Shown: piece by piece, positions 43,601 to 51,978 of the stretch
How positions within the stretch are numbered: position 1 is the stretch's first letter
Layout: each line of letters opens with the position of its first letter
From: CAYMJM01 sp964391325
GTDB taxonomy: Bacteria > Patescibacteriota > Dojkabacteria > B142 > JAFGMG01
Assembly: GCA_964391325.1 (NCBI GenBank)
Contig: CAYMJM010000005.1
Span: forward strand, 1 to 53,696
Reading direction: 5' to 3'
Length of the DNA: 53,696 nucleotides
Translations under genes and position numbers: made by a program
Notes under the pieces: generated by a model
Database searches by the model: none
Told to the model about the DNA's origin: nothing
Seen by the model: the letters and a program-made list of their open reading frames with translations, nothing else

Positions 43601-43917
43601 CGCTGTATGTGCTAATAGCTAGTTTTCTCTCTGGAACGCCCTTTGTTGAAGTACAGATCTCGTATATCGATTCACGGTTGTTTACTATCTTGGGGATTAT
43701 TTTTGTCTTGATGGAGGTATTATTAGGGTTGCTTGTTATTATTTTCCAAAAAAATCATCTTGCACAGAAAATAAGATTGGTGCTCACTCTTCCTTATTTT
43801 CTCTTTATATACAAAATTTTTCTAAGCTATGCCACTATAATTTCAGTTATACGTGCGTTACGAGGGACTGCGCATTCTTGGGATTTTTTGTCAAGAACAG
43901 CAAACGTTATCCGTTAG
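40639..43917 (+). CDS. Trifunctional membrane protein: GH18-like, NodB deacetylase and GT2 glycosyltransferase
   Basis: One 1092-residue chain holds three modules. After an N-terminal transmembrane helix (30-50), residues about 130-430 form a degenerate GH18-like barrel ('GLFIDIDPLSIDSEEEYSSI' in place of D-x-x-D-x-D-x-E). Residues about 448-650 are a NodB polysaccharide deacetylase: TFDDGPHP, HEIENHSFSHP with the metal histidines, RTPFSNSS and LFHDSS. After a helix near 675, residues about 715-1000 are a GT2: 'FTVIIPCHNEE', VVNDGSTDN, CDADT near 805 and QRTRWQLG near 936, with further C-terminal helices. The arrangement is known in Gram-positive bacteria and suggests synthesis and de-N-acetylation of a beta-linked exopolysaccharide. 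The start is a GTG directly after GAAGG; no better start exists after the upstream stop. Confidence 0.92.
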   Translation: MKKSIQKTELVFFDASGRRRKVFNILFPFSMVLLFLVLGVVSFYSLQVAKLKNVQSDYLEVTDTQTSVAMLYTDNHSSAFSIVNDRIDSISTIFIPRYRIKDDSIITTEDYAIFLDDIRSIGKNRSGRHRDYAVLSSIDYTIPPTERSESIHVKGQDPLSYTKALTVSEMLKIRSDIEKGTLQGLFIDIDPLSIDSEEEYSSIDRLLEDMGSILGERDLLLGVIITPNNLNPYSSKLLKKVKAVYLRIDLLSGNQKQLDMLVNFTSFMPGEVIIEVPTVSGEIDIAVEEGYYKAQDYKTARSLIDKIRILNRSVEPITITKDNIQNHISDAITLYNFLHYLNNNNFFSGDRHYKFSIADPGYEEFTAWSLIEDPFNKNRSFELLSSNYRSYLDILVEGEGRVYSLRSLGGSGFRRIVFNEDSLVAQSEIINQGDPSIVERKGHVQKKIALTFDDGPHPIYTEKVLDMLDSYGVKGTFFVTGKNVLEYPQVAKEIVNRGHEIENHSFSHPVFSLLDTEAQISEIKSTSEAIKVVTGIEPRFFRTPFSNSSEIDTDKSIVYLEYLANLGLSASEYDIDSKDWVLDSPEETYKKVVDDIENSEGEYSQILFHDSSVRIENTLETLPEVIEYLQNKEISIVRVDELVDSTPFQTYPSTTTLAYRALDWKRQIFTAILLFNVFVIGVAILRNSWFIFGTVVYNIRKSVRSAFLSRIVPQLKRYPEFTVIIPCHNEELVIEKTILSLIDCKYPKLRIIVVNDGSTDNTGKIIDKLSRIYRYIKIINVHKIDKSRALQRALNEVRTEWVVLCDADTVFDKRALHNFANSIFLGNKELGAIAGNILVGNPSNIVTRSQVIEYGIAQQFKKPAQDILNTISVVPGAAGVWNRKKLLQSGGFLHDTLAEDTDATMKMLSLGNRVLYNSQAVARTEVPETYKSLFKQRTRWQLGNLQTIYKHKRGIFNARYGVFGFVELPIIYLDIIVSAMYPLLLIFSLYVLIASFLSGTPFVEVQISYIDSRLFTILGIIFVLMEVLLGLLVIIFQKNHLAQKIRLVLTLPYFLFIYKIFLSYATIISVIRALRGTAHSWDFLSRTANVIR

Positions 43918-43940
43918 TTATGGTATGATGGTGACTGATT

Positions 43941-44909
43941 ATGGCGAAATTACTCAGGATAAAATACTGCATTCTTATAGTTGTCTCCTTGTTGATCTTT
44001 AATATACCTTTAGTATCCTCTTTGAGAGTCCATGCGGACATATATAGTCCTGAAGGAATAGTTGTGGGCGCTACTTATTACGGGGGGAGATATGAGAATG
44101 GATGGGTTATAGATAATAAGAATCAATGTGACCGTATTGCTAAAGGAGAATTTACCGCAGAATCTTTGGATGCGAGAGTTGATGCAATCTGCGATGATGA
44201 TAATGGGATAGGTTTTGATGACAATGATCTCCTTCATAACACAGTTAGTTTTGCAGAACTTAGCAATAATCCGGAGGCTTCTGATTTTTCAGCTTTAGGG
44301 AATCTGCCTTTTAGAACGAAAGTTGAAATAAAGTACAAAGATAGGTGTGTAATTGCTGAGAAACTTGATGTCGGGCAGGGAGGCGAGGATGTAAATGATT
44401 ACAAGAGAGCAATCGATTTATGGTGGCAAACTGCCCGTAGTTTAGGGTTCACCAATGGCTTTGATATTATGACAGTAAGATATGTTCCTGGATCCACACC
44501 TCTTACTCCTCTTGGAAAAAGTATAGAGTGTGCGTCTTCAGATTTAACAGCGGAAGCGCCTACTCCAAAAAATAAAGATTTGCCATCTCCGTCCCAGGAA
44601 CCTCCTACTACAGCTTTGACCCCAATAGAAATACATCCAGTCAAACCTTCAATATCGATGCCTAGTTCCGAGAAGGAAGCATTGGAAGAGCAAGTTGAGA
44701 ACTCAGAAGGTGTCACTCTGGGATTGGAAGAGGAGTCGTTAGGAGCGCAAGTTAATTACTTAGAGGATACTCAAGGATCTAAAAAGAACATTCTCTTGGT
44801 GCTATCCATTCCTATAACTATTTTCATGATTATTGCTATACGTTTAGCTGTAGGCTATCTGTCTAAAAAGTATAAGTTCTATAAAAGAAGTTCACTTAGG
44901 AGCAAATAG
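43941..44909 (+). CDS. Secreted, membrane-anchored RlpA-like (double-psi beta-barrel) protein
   Basis: A signal peptide (residues 5-33) is followed by a domain with 'IVVGATYYGGRYENGW', 'SFAELSNNPEASDFSALGNLPFRTKVEIKYKDRCVIAEKLDVGQGG' and 'RAIDLWWQTARSLGFTNGFDIMTVRYV'. That is the layout of RlpA-like or barwin-like folds ('a.lp.gt.v.v.....v.vk..D.gp', 'r.iDls..aa..lg'). A Pro/Glu-rich linker (200-285) leads to a C-terminal transmembrane helix and basic tail. The position 24 bp after the GH18-NodB-GT2 gene suggests a role in surface polysaccharide or peptidoglycan. Function is inferred from fold only. Confidence 0.75.
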   Translation: MAKLLRIKYCILIVVSLLIFNIPLVSSLRVHADIYSPEGIVVGATYYGGRYENGWVIDNKNQCDRIAKGEFTAESLDARVDAICDDDNGIGFDDNDLLHNTVSFAELSNNPEASDFSALGNLPFRTKVEIKYKDRCVIAEKLDVGQGGEDVNDYKRAIDLWWQTARSLGFTNGFDIMTVRYVPGSTPLTPLGKSIECASSDLTAEAPTPKNKDLPSPSQEPPTTALTPIEIHPVKPSISMPSSEKEALEEQVENSEGVTLGLEEESLGAQVNYLEDTQGSKKNILLVLSIPITIFMIIAIRLAVGYLSKKYKFYKRSSLRSK

Positions 44910-44954
44910 ATGCCAGGAACTAAACCATACAGATTATAAGCAAAGCGGTAGTTA

Positions 44955-45539
44955 TCAACATTGTTCTTTTAGCTTTTTTAATTTCGTAAAAGCCCCTTTC
45001 AGGGTTCTAAGGACTTCATCGGGTATTTCTGGAATGTCTCCTTGCACAGGAAATTCAATTAAGCTGTAGTCCTCCCATATTAGCCTTACATGAAGAGGGT
45101 TTGTTTTGACTGGAGTATAGAATACTTCAAAGCCGGCTTCAGTTAGTCTGGGTAGATCAGTTACCCAAATATTGTCTCTACGGTCAGATGGCGCGGCTAC
45201 TGTAGCTATCTTTACGGCTGCAATCATGTCGCAGGTTACAGGATCGTGTTCAGTAATTGGTAGATAATTTAGGATTGCTGATAGACCGGGCTGACTCACC
45301 GTTCCTATTGATTGATAATCTGCCGGCCTTAAGCGCATTGCATGCAAGTTAAGCCTTGAGTTGCCGATTAATAGCATCAATGGACTACCTAATGCCTCAT
45401 AAGTCTCGGTATCTATTTTCTCTCCAGGTATGAGTAGCTTTGATACAATCTCTGATATTTGTTGAAACCTCCCCATAGGACTAAGGTTGGGACGAGTTAG
45501 AGCATTATTAATTATATTATTATCTGGCCCTGTTACCAC
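44955..45539 (-). CDS. Hypothetical 194-residue protein
   Basis: No family recognised. The protein is soluble, with 'RLNLHAMRLRPADYQSIGTVSQPGLSAILNYLPITEHDPVTC', 'DRRDNIWVTDLPRLTEAGFEVFYTP' and a basic C-terminal helix 'LRTLKGAFTKLKKLKEQC'. The frame starts at a GTG; an ATG at codon 22 is possible. Two-sided beta/alpha segments suggest a single folded domain. It is convergent with the RlpA-like gene and unrelated in direction to the sortase gene by operon spacing (97 bp). Confidence 0.62.
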   Translation of the reverse strand: MVTGPDNNIINNALTRPNLSPMGRFQQISEIVSKLLIPGEKIDTETYEALGSPLMLLIGNSRLNLHAMRLRPADYQSIGTVSQPGLSAILNYLPITEHDPVTCDMIAAVKIATVAAPSDRRDNIWVTDLPRLTEAGFEVFYTPVKTNPLHVRLIWEDYSLIEFPVQGDIPEIPDEVLRTLKGAFTKLKKLKEQC

Positions 45540-45636
45540 ATTTTGAATATAAAATATAGTAGCTAAAATACTTCCGCATTATAACTCAATTATGGAGATT
45601 GGTATACGAATCAGCGCTAATCGGTCTCTTTAAGTT

Positions 45637-46479
45637 TCAATCAGGGTTGAAGGTGGGAGTCGTCGCGGATCTTTTCATCAATTTTGCATGCATTACCACT
45701 CTACTAGTGCTATCGTAGCAAGTAGATAGCGTTAATATTTTATCTCGTGTGTTAGGATCAGAGTTGAATTCAAAAACACTCCTATTTGTTATTAATTCCA
45801 GAAAGTATTGATAATTCTTATCCGTTGCAAAAGATTTATATAGATAGTCGTTTGTTGTTTCAACACGATAAACAGAGAATACCTGCCATAAAGTATTTTC
45901 AGATTCAGTAGATAGTCTGATGATGTGATTTTCTTTATTGGCATACCAATCGCTCTTAATAATATTTTTTAGAGTTCCGAACATAACTTTATTGACCCTG
46001 CCGTGTGCGTATATAATGGAATTCTGATCTAGATTACTAATATCATTACGGTAGTCCAGAAATACCCAGCCCGCATTATTTGGCTTTTGATAAAATGAAT
46101 GATTCAAGTAAAATTCATTGTCATGCCTTTGAACAAAAGGATAGTTTATATTTGTTCCACTTACCTGCAACCAACCTTTTGTATCAGGATTGATTTTCTT
46201 CAATTCAGTAAAATCAACATCTATTAAGGGGTAGTCTATATAGTCCCAATATGGGTCAAATTCATCATCCGGAGGGTTTATTTTTTCTGTATTTTCGGCA
46301 TCTTCTGTCTCCGTAACTTTTACAAGCTTGTTTATCGAATCTATTTCTTTTGTGATTTCATCGGAATCGATTTTCCATAATATTAATTTATATATTGAGA
46401 ATATCAACCCAAAAAGAGAAAGACAGAATATTATAAATAATATTAATTTTTCCCAGTACTTTTTATTATTTTTTTGCAA
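45637..46479 (-). CDS. srtB: Class B sortase
   Basis: This transpeptidase joins surface proteins to the wall. An N-terminal membrane anchor (residues 11-34) is followed by the sortase beta-barrel with the catalytic triad: His159 in IIYAHGR, Cys254 in LTLSTCYDS and Arg260 in SRVVMH. The length of the beta6/beta7 loop between His and Cys and the sequence 'NAGWVFLDYRNDISNLDQN' match class B. The start is a TTG (LQKNNKKYWE); a stop four codons upstream excludes others. The divergent gene 59 bp away encodes a protein with an NPRTSD sorting signal, the expected SrtB-type motif, so the pair forms a dedicated anchoring module. Confidence 0.93.
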   Translation of the reverse strand: MQKNNKKYWEKLILFIIFCLSLFGLIFSIYKLILWKIDSDEITKEIDSINKLVKVTETEDAENTEKINPPDDEFDPYWDYIDYPLIDVDFTELKKINPDTKGWLQVSGTNINYPFVQRHDNEFYLNHSFYQKPNNAGWVFLDYRNDISNLDQNSIIYAHGRVNKVMFGTLKNIIKSDWYANKENHIIRLSTESENTLWQVFSVYRVETTNDYLYKSFATDKNYQYFLELITNRSVFEFNSDPNTRDKILTLSTCYDSTSRVVMHAKLMKRSATTPTFNPD

Positions 46480-46538
46480 TTCTATATTCTATGATCTAAT
46501 ATAGTTTTAAATATTACTTTTTTTCACCCCAAAGTACA

Positions 46539-48743
46539 ATGAAAAATTTGCGTCACTACTTCCGTGTCAAGCTCAAATCGATTGTAGCGATTCTTTTAAC
46601 ATTCATGTTTGTATTTGCGCCTCTTAGCCAAGTTTTGGCACTGGATCTGGATAATGTTTGGGTTAACGGTACACTCATATATTCTGTTACATCAGGGTAT
46701 AATGATGAACATGGTATAGAAGGAGTTACCTTTGACGTCGGGGCTACAACTTTAAACTTAACGGATGCTATATTAGAAAATATACAAGCTCAAGGCGACC
46801 TTATTATCAATTTAGCTGGCACAAACACTATTACGAGTACTTCACCAGATCCTGCGATTTTTATCGAAGATGGGAGCTTAACGTTCATTGGTGATGATGC
46901 CGCAATAACAATACAAGCATATACAGACGATCATACAGCAATAAGAATTGGCGAGGATAAAAGGCTTACTATTGGTGATGAGGAAAATTTGAGTAATTCT
47001 ATTATAGTAACAATTGCCAACGGATCAAATATAAATACAGAGGATACATATGTAGTAGCAGGAAATACTTATAATTATACTGCGCCAGGCGGTGGACCTG
47101 ACCCGGGTGATCTAGACTTGCAAGTGTCTATTGGTGATTTATTAATAATTGATGAAGCAAACGATGTTTCCTCTTATGATGGTGACGGTTTTGTTGTAGT
47201 GCAGGAACCTCACGGAGGTTATTCAATTAATATTGACTCTGCTATTAATCCTACAATTGATGCCATTCAAGCTATTGGAGATGGCATGATCAGTTTGAAT
47301 GCTATTGGCGGGGAAGTTATAATTACCCAAGAAGGCGGATATTCTATCAATGCAGATGGAAATGTAGGAATCCTTACCATGATGGGTTCTGAGACCTACG
47401 ATTTACTTTTAGAGGGAGGCATTTATACACACGGAGGTGTGATAGTTGGTGATGGGGATCTAATAATTGGATCTGAAGAGGAAAGTTCTGCCTATGGCAT
47501 TCTTGCTGGTATGGTTTCTACAGCTAGCGGTGATCTGCATATTTACACCACTGGTGTAGCTTTCGCTTACTACGATGATGATCCTCTACCGGGACAGGCT
47601 ATGCGTTTAAGTGCTCAGGACGACAGTACAATTTTTGTTAGTAGCAGTCTTATTGCTACAGAAAATGTTGAATCAGTTTTGGTATTAAGCGGGGGTAGTA
47701 TAGATCTTAATTATTCCGAAAATCTGGGAGATTTTGATTCTCAAGCTGGACATTGGACTTGGAGCGAATTTTTAGGCACAGAAGATGAAAACATTGATCC
47801 TGTTATAGTTGACTGTGAACCAGGAGAACATCCTGAAGATGATTATAATCTGACTTTTACTGAAGGTCGTTTTTTACTTGAGTCTACTGCAAATCCGATG
47901 TACCCACTTGGATATAACTACGATGACTCAGAGGATTCAAGAGTTGTGAATGGTTCGGTTAATGTAAAGGCAGCTAAAGGGTATAAATTTGTTACAGGTG
48001 GCGGTAATTTCTTTGATTTTGTTATTGAGGCGGGGAGTGAGGTTACTATTGAACTTTTACCAGACTACGGGTATCAATACGTCTCGGGAGGTATAAATGG
48101 TCAGCCCACAACTCCAGAGGCAGGAAAAGCTTCATACACTTTCATTATGCCTGAGGGACCTGTCCATATAAGTGCAATCTTTGAGAAAACCGATGATATG
48201 ATATCTATAGCAAGTCCGCTAGTAGAGGATGCTTCTATTGGGTTACCCCCAGGGACTATTCACGGGAATGCTGAATTTCTAGTTGGAACTGCTTCTAGTG
48301 TAAATACTGCAGCATTTGCTGATGCTGCTGGTAGTTCTACCCTTGGAGGTTATATAGACTTGTCTATGAATGAGGTCATTTATAAAGGTTCCCGAGAGGA
48401 CTCATGGAAGACAGGAGTTGCAGAGCTGGAAGATGAAATGGCAGTGAACCTTGAACTCTCTGATAAGCTGCAAGGTCATTCCGAATATACGATATTCCGC
48501 GACCATGAAGGTGTCGTTGAAGAATTAGAAGCTACATATGATCCAGGTACAGGTGTGCTATCTTTTAATACTGACTCATACTCAACTTATGCTGTTGCGT
48601 ATAGTGATATAGTAAATCCTAGAACATCCGATGACATCATGGTATACGTGATAACCGCTGCGATAAGTATGATCGGTCTTTGCGGTGTAGGTCTCTATAC
48701 ATTTAAGGGCAGTTTCCTACGCAAAATAGGAGGAATTAGGTAG
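46539..48743 (+). CDS. Sortase-anchored surface protein with NPRTSD sorting signal
   Basis: A Sec signal peptide (residues 1-35, ending VLA) starts this 734-residue wall protein. The body is made of repeated beta structures ('GDLIINLAGTNTITST', 'GGYSINIDSAINPT', 'GDGDLIIGSEEESSAYG'), like right-handed beta-helix or carbohydrate-binding modules. An InlB-B-like repeat domain follows (about 475-555: 'KAAKGYKFVTGGGNFF' to 'MPEGPVHISAIFE'). Then comes a domain ending 'FNTDSYSTYAVAYSDIV'. The C-terminus is NPRTSD (693-698), a hydrophobic helix and KGSFLRKIGGIR. Each part resembles Firmicutes wall proteins. It is divergent from srtB with a 59-bp shared promoter region, so both may be co-regulated. 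Confidence 0.88.
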   Translation: MKNLRHYFRVKLKSIVAILLTFMFVFAPLSQVLALDLDNVWVNGTLIYSVTSGYNDEHGIEGVTFDVGATTLNLTDAILENIQAQGDLIINLAGTNTITSTSPDPAIFIEDGSLTFIGDDAAITIQAYTDDHTAIRIGEDKRLTIGDEENLSNSIIVTIANGSNINTEDTYVVAGNTYNYTAPGGGPDPGDLDLQVSIGDLLIIDEANDVSSYDGDGFVVVQEPHGGYSINIDSAINPTIDAIQAIGDGMISLNAIGGEVIITQEGGYSINADGNVGILTMMGSETYDLLLEGGIYTHGGVIVGDGDLIIGSEEESSAYGILAGMVSTASGDLHIYTTGVAFAYYDDDPLPGQAMRLSAQDDSTIFVSSSLIATENVESVLVLSGGSIDLNYSENLGDFDSQAGHWTWSEFLGTEDENIDPVIVDCEPGEHPEDDYNLTFTEGRFLLESTANPMYPLGYNYDDSEDSRVVNGSVNVKAAKGYKFVTGGGNFFDFVIEAGSEVTIELLPDYGYQYVSGGINGQPTTPEAGKASYTFIMPEGPVHISAIFEKTDDMISIASPLVEDASIGLPPGTIHGNAEFLVGTASSVNTAAFADAAGSSTLGGYIDLSMNEVIYKGSREDSWKTGVAELEDEMAVNLELSDKLQGHSEYTIFRDHEGVVEELEATYDPGTGVLSFNTDSYSTYAVAYSDIVNPRTSDDIMVYVITAAISMIGLCGVGLYTFKGSFLRKIGGIR

Positions 48744-48848
48744 CACACCGAAATGAGTACTTAAAAGATCTCAAGTTATAATAGTGAGTCAATATAGCTT
48801 TAGTATACATGGGTATGGAAGTTAGTTTGGTATTTATGTTTATCCTTG

Positions 48849-49040
48849 CTACTTCTTTAATATTAACAAAAACACTTCTTTGTCACTAAAACCCATAAAT
48901 CGGGCTGTTTCACCAGCAACTATTCTGTCTAGGGTCCATCCATCACCTGCGTAATTATTAATGGCATTTTCTAAGTCTTGGGCTCTTATTTTCCCTCTAA
49001 ATAAATGTTTCTTTTTTTGTTCAACTACTTTATATACCAT
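48849..49040 (-). CDS. DUF4177 family protein
   Basis: The 63-residue product matches the DUF4177 pattern: 'YKVVEQKKKHLFRGKIRAQDLENAINNYAGDGWTLDRIVAGE' followed by a hydrophobic strand (EVFLLILKK). Relatives are short, soluble proteins in many bacteria, with unknown function. It stands alone; the 175-bp gap to the next gene holds no visible gene. Confidence 0.82.
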   Translation of the reverse strand: MVYKVVEQKKKHLFRGKIRAQDLENAINNYAGDGWTLDRIVAGETARFMGFSDKEVFLLILKK

Positions 49041-49215
49041 ATATTTTTTATTAAAAATAAATAAACTTTCTACTACTAAATTAGGTAATATTTGTAAACT
49101 ATTAGTTAAAATTTATCATTAACATAAATACTTCCAGAGTTATTTCTGTAATTGCTATAAATGTCAACTGCTGGAAAAAACAAGGAAAGTCTTCAGCCAC
49201 CTTTTCCTAGACCTA

Positions 49216-49731
49216 TTATAACTCCCAATCATCAATCATATCTTCAGGAAGACCTACTATCCATGCACAACTTATCCATCCTTCTTGACCATCTTTTCTG
49301 ACTTTACAGTAGTCATATTCTTCATCATAGTCAATAATCACTACGGTATCTCTATCTTTTAATGAGAATAGAGCTTTATCTCTATCGGTGTATGATCTCC
49401 ACACGTTAACCTGTCTTGTATCGAAACTTCCTCCATCATCAAATTTAACTATAGTAGTAACTGTGAACTCTTTGTCTTGCCAAAAAGGCCTATCATCTTC
49501 TGGAGCTTGTGGTTCCGGAGTGTTAATAACAATATCCTCTGCTGGCTCATCAGCTATAATTTCTTCAGTAGGAGCCATATAATCTTCCTCCTGAGAATTA
49601 TTTTTATTTGTATCTCTCTCTTTCTCTGTAGTATTGTCAGACAAGGAAAGTATTGATGAGCAAGCACAGCATAGGAGCAATATAAGTAAAATGACAACTA
49701 GGCTAATTAGTTTTTTATCCTTCTTTTTCAT
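49216..49731 (-). CDS. Membrane-anchored protein with SH3-like domain
   Basis: An N-terminal hydrophobic segment (residues 8-24, with cysteines CCACSS but no clear lipobox spacing) is followed by an acidic Glu/Asp/Pro linker. A C-terminal domain at about 105-165 reads 'RQVNVWRSYTDRDKALFSLKDRDTVVIIDYDEEYDYCKVRKDGQEGWISCAWIVG', the bacterial SH3 pattern of 'vN.R......v...l..G..v.vl.....W.kV...G..GWv...yl'. It may bind cell-wall peptides. It is divergent from an XRE regulator gene. Confidence 0.8.
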   Translation of the reverse strand: MKKKDKKLISLVVILLILLLCCACSSILSLSDNTTEKERDTNKNNSQEEDYMAPTEEIIADEPAEDIVINTPEPQAPEDDRPFWQDKEFTVTTIVKFDDGGSFDTRQVNVWRSYTDRDKALFSLKDRDTVVIIDYDEEYDYCKVRKDGQEGWISCAWIVGLPEDMIDDWEL

Positions 49732-49820
49732 TGTTTGTTTATAATAATTTAAATATCCTATTTTGGGATAACCTATGTCGGAATACTAGCATAGAGGAAA
49801 TTATTTTGCAAATTATCTCT

Positions 49821-50039
49821 ATGCCAAATCCTTTACACTCTCAGAAGTATCAGAAAGTCATAAAGCAGTTGAGAAAAGCGAGGCTAGAAGCTGGTTTTAC
49901 CCAATTACAAGTTGCAAAAAAACTAAAAAGACACCAGTCATATGTTTCCAAAATTGAAATCGGAGAACGCAGAATTGATGTAGCAGAATTAAGTGAACTT
50001 GCAGAAATATACGGTAAAAGGCTTGATTATTTTGTGTAG
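49821..50039 (+). CDS. XRE-family helix-turn-helix regulator
   Basis: This 72-residue single-domain Cro/CI HTH protein reads 'IKQLRKARLEAGFTQLQVAKKLKRHQSYVSKIEIGERRIDVAELSELAEIYG', ending DYFV. The ATG at 49821 (MPNPLHSQ) is chosen; an ATG 30 codons upstream gives a non-family leader. Proteins of this size often control a neighbouring gene, and the SH3 protein and DUF4256 gene flank it. Confidence 0.88.
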   Translation: MPNPLHSQKYQKVIKQLRKARLEAGFTQLQVAKKLKRHQSYVSKIEIGERRIDVAELSELAEIYGKRLDYFV

Positions 50040-50194
50040 TTTTCTAGTAACTAAAATGATCAACGTATAGCCTCGAAATTCCCTAAAAATAAGTAGTCCT
50101 GTTTCCAACCTGATAATTTGGTATAAAGATGGAATGACCAAATACGAATAATATCGTTGAAATAAACGTGATCTATATTTTTTATACAAAAATT

Positions 50195-50770
50195 ATGCCA
50201 AAAAAGAAATTGTCATCGGAGCAACAAGAAGAACTACTCAAAATATTGAAAGCTCGTTTTGAAAACAACATTAATCATCATAAAGGACTTAAATGGGCTG
50301 AAGTACAAGCAAAGCTGGAAGCTAATACGGAAAAACTATGGTCACTTAGTGAAATGGAAAGAACTGGAGGTGAACCGGATGTTGTCGAATTTAATAAAAA
50401 GACGGGTGAATATATTTTTTGTGATTGTTCAGCAGAAAGCCCTGAAGGCCGTAGAAATATTTGTTACGACCGTGAAGGGCAGGAGGCGAGAGAAAAGCGA
50501 GGGGTGCATCCAGAAGGGAATACTATCGATATGGCAGCTGATATGGGTATTGAGCTTTTAAGTGAGGAACAGTACCGAGAGTTACAGAAACTTGGAGAGT
50601 TTGATACAAGGACGTCTAGCTGGATAAAAACACCTGCTGATATTAGGAAACTAGGTGGAGCTCTCTTTGCTGATCGTCGCTACGGCAAGGTTTTTATCTA
50701 TCATAACAGTGCGCCCTCTTTTTATAGTGCTAGAGGATTCCGTGGCTTGCTAAGGGTTGAGGTAAAATAA
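50195..50770 (+). CDS. DUF4256 family protein
   Basis: The 191-residue protein matches the DUF4256 pattern: 'LLKILKARFENNINHHKGLKWAEVQAKLE', 'LWSLSEMERTGGEPDVV', 'EYIFCDCSAESPEGRRNICYDREGQEAREKRGVHPEGNTIDMAADMGIELLSEEQYRELQ' and 'ALFADRRYGKVFIYHNSAPSFYSARGFRGLLRV'. Biochemical function is unknown. The ATG at 50195 (MPKKKLS) is preferred over one nine codons upstream. The family is common in Bacteroidetes and Firmicutes, so this may be a transferred gene. Confidence 0.88.
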   Translation: MPKKKLSSEQQEELLKILKARFENNINHHKGLKWAEVQAKLEANTEKLWSLSEMERTGGEPDVVEFNKKTGEYIFCDCSAESPEGRRNICYDREGQEAREKRGVHPEGNTIDMAADMGIELLSEEQYRELQKLGEFDTRTSSWIKTPADIRKLGGALFADRRYGKVFIYHNSAPSFYSARGFRGLLRVEVK

Positions 50771-50863
50771 ATCTCTGATAATAATTTTTCTAGAGCTGGC
50801 CTTCCGAAGCTGCAAAACCTTCAAGGGTTCGAGCTCTGAGCAGAGACGACAAGAAATTAGTCA

Positions 50864-51343
50864 TTACGAAATAGAGCTTGGAGTATGTCCAGAGCGTTCA
50901 TTTTTATATTCTTGATAGACGATAAGATCTGTGTCACCCCATCCTCCTATGGAAGTAGGATCGATTCCATTCTGTTCCATCATCCAAGCGGCTTCTAATA
51001 ATAAAGGTCCTAGGGTTTGCCATAATTGTTGTGTTCGATTGGGGAGATCTAACTCGGTTTCCAACTCTCCGGCTTGTTTAAAGTTCCCTTTCATGAGTAA
51101 GTCTCTAACTTTATCGGAGTCATTCATAAGTATGTCTCTGGTTTCCAACACGCTATCAATACGCACAAGCAAATCCGAACCCATGTCTAAAAATCTACTC
51201 CACTCTTCACGGCAACTCATCTCCATAGGGTTCAGATACACGCGGGCAAGCCAATTTTCAGGATTAGATTCAAAAATTCTTCTAGCCTGAAACAAACAAT
51301 AGAAGTTATTACCCTGAAAACCACTATCTAGTTCTTCGGACAT
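50864..51343 (-). CDS. Hypothetical 159-residue protein
   Basis: No family recognised. Acidic, helical and soluble, it contains 'LLVRIDSVLETRDILMNDSDKVRDLLMKGNFKQAGELETELDLPNRTQQLW' and 'LLLEAAWMMEQNGIDP', which look like a helical bundle, then a flexible end. It is transcribed alone. Confidence 0.62.
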   Translation of the reverse strand: MSEELDSGFQGNNFYCLFQARRIFESNPENWLARVYLNPMEMSCREEWSRFLDMGSDLLVRIDSVLETRDILMNDSDKVRDLLMKGNFKQAGELETELDLPNRTQQLWQTLGPLLLEAAWMMEQNGIDPTSIGGWGDTDLIVYQEYKNERSGHTPSSIS

Positions 51344-51484
51344 ATTTTTATTCGAGTTAAATAAATTCCAAAATGGGTCAATTGTTGGACTCGTTCTTAA
51401 ACCTTAAGATCGATTTCAAGATTAACATCAATAACATTCACACCTTATTAAATACAGGGAATTTGACTATTGCTCAGTAAATAC

Positions 51485-51910
51485 CTAATCGTCCCTTTCG
51501 GTCTTATAACCTTCAAACTCGAAAATCCAATCGTGAGGTTCCGTAAAGCAAAGATAAAATCCATTTACATCTTCAATTCTAAAATCCCTTGCACCCCATC
51601 GCTTATCCTTCAATGGCGTTGTGACATTTACTTTGTCTTTTATTGAATTATAGTAATCTTCAATATTATCAACAGGAATCCTAATTTCAACAGCGTAACC
51701 CTTTTTATTATCTTTCGAAAAGTTTTTGAAATAAGATTGTTCATCATACCTACCATTTTCACCCCAGAAACTCAAAATCGCCTTACCGAAACGTATTGTC
51801 AAATAATTGCCTGGGCTATGAAAAAGTACTTCAAATCCAATAGACTTATAAAAGTCGATAACAGGTTGAAAATCTTCAACGTGCAATTCTAAGCCTACAG
51901 CACTTTTCAT
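51485..51910 (-). CDS. VOC superfamily (glyoxalase/bleomycin resistance-like) protein
   Basis: This is a single VOC module pair of 141 residues: 'GLELHVEDFQPVIDFYKSIGFEVLFHSPGNYLTIRFGKAILSFWG' and 'GYAVEIRIPVDNIEDYYNSIKDKVNVTTPLKDKRWGARDFRIEDVNGFYLCFTEP'. That is the paired beta-alpha-beta-beta-beta fold with the family's 'D..p.d..........D.nG' end. Members bind metals and act as lyases, dioxygenases or drug binders. The ATG at 51910 has GGAA 5 bases before it and is preferred over one 15 codons upstream (51955). It lies 68 bp downstream of the reductase gene, in the same direction. Confidence 0.87.
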   Translation of the reverse strand: MKSAVGLELHVEDFQPVIDFYKSIGFEVLFHSPGNYLTIRFGKAILSFWGENGRYDEQSYFKNFSKDNKKGYAVEIRIPVDNIEDYYNSIKDKVNVTTPLKDKRWGARDFRIEDVNGFYLCFTEPHDWIFEFEGYKTERDD

Positions 51911-51978
51911 TATTTCCAGTAATCCCTTTTTATCTTTGACCTGGTTAACATACATATTTAGTTTTTAATAACATATAT

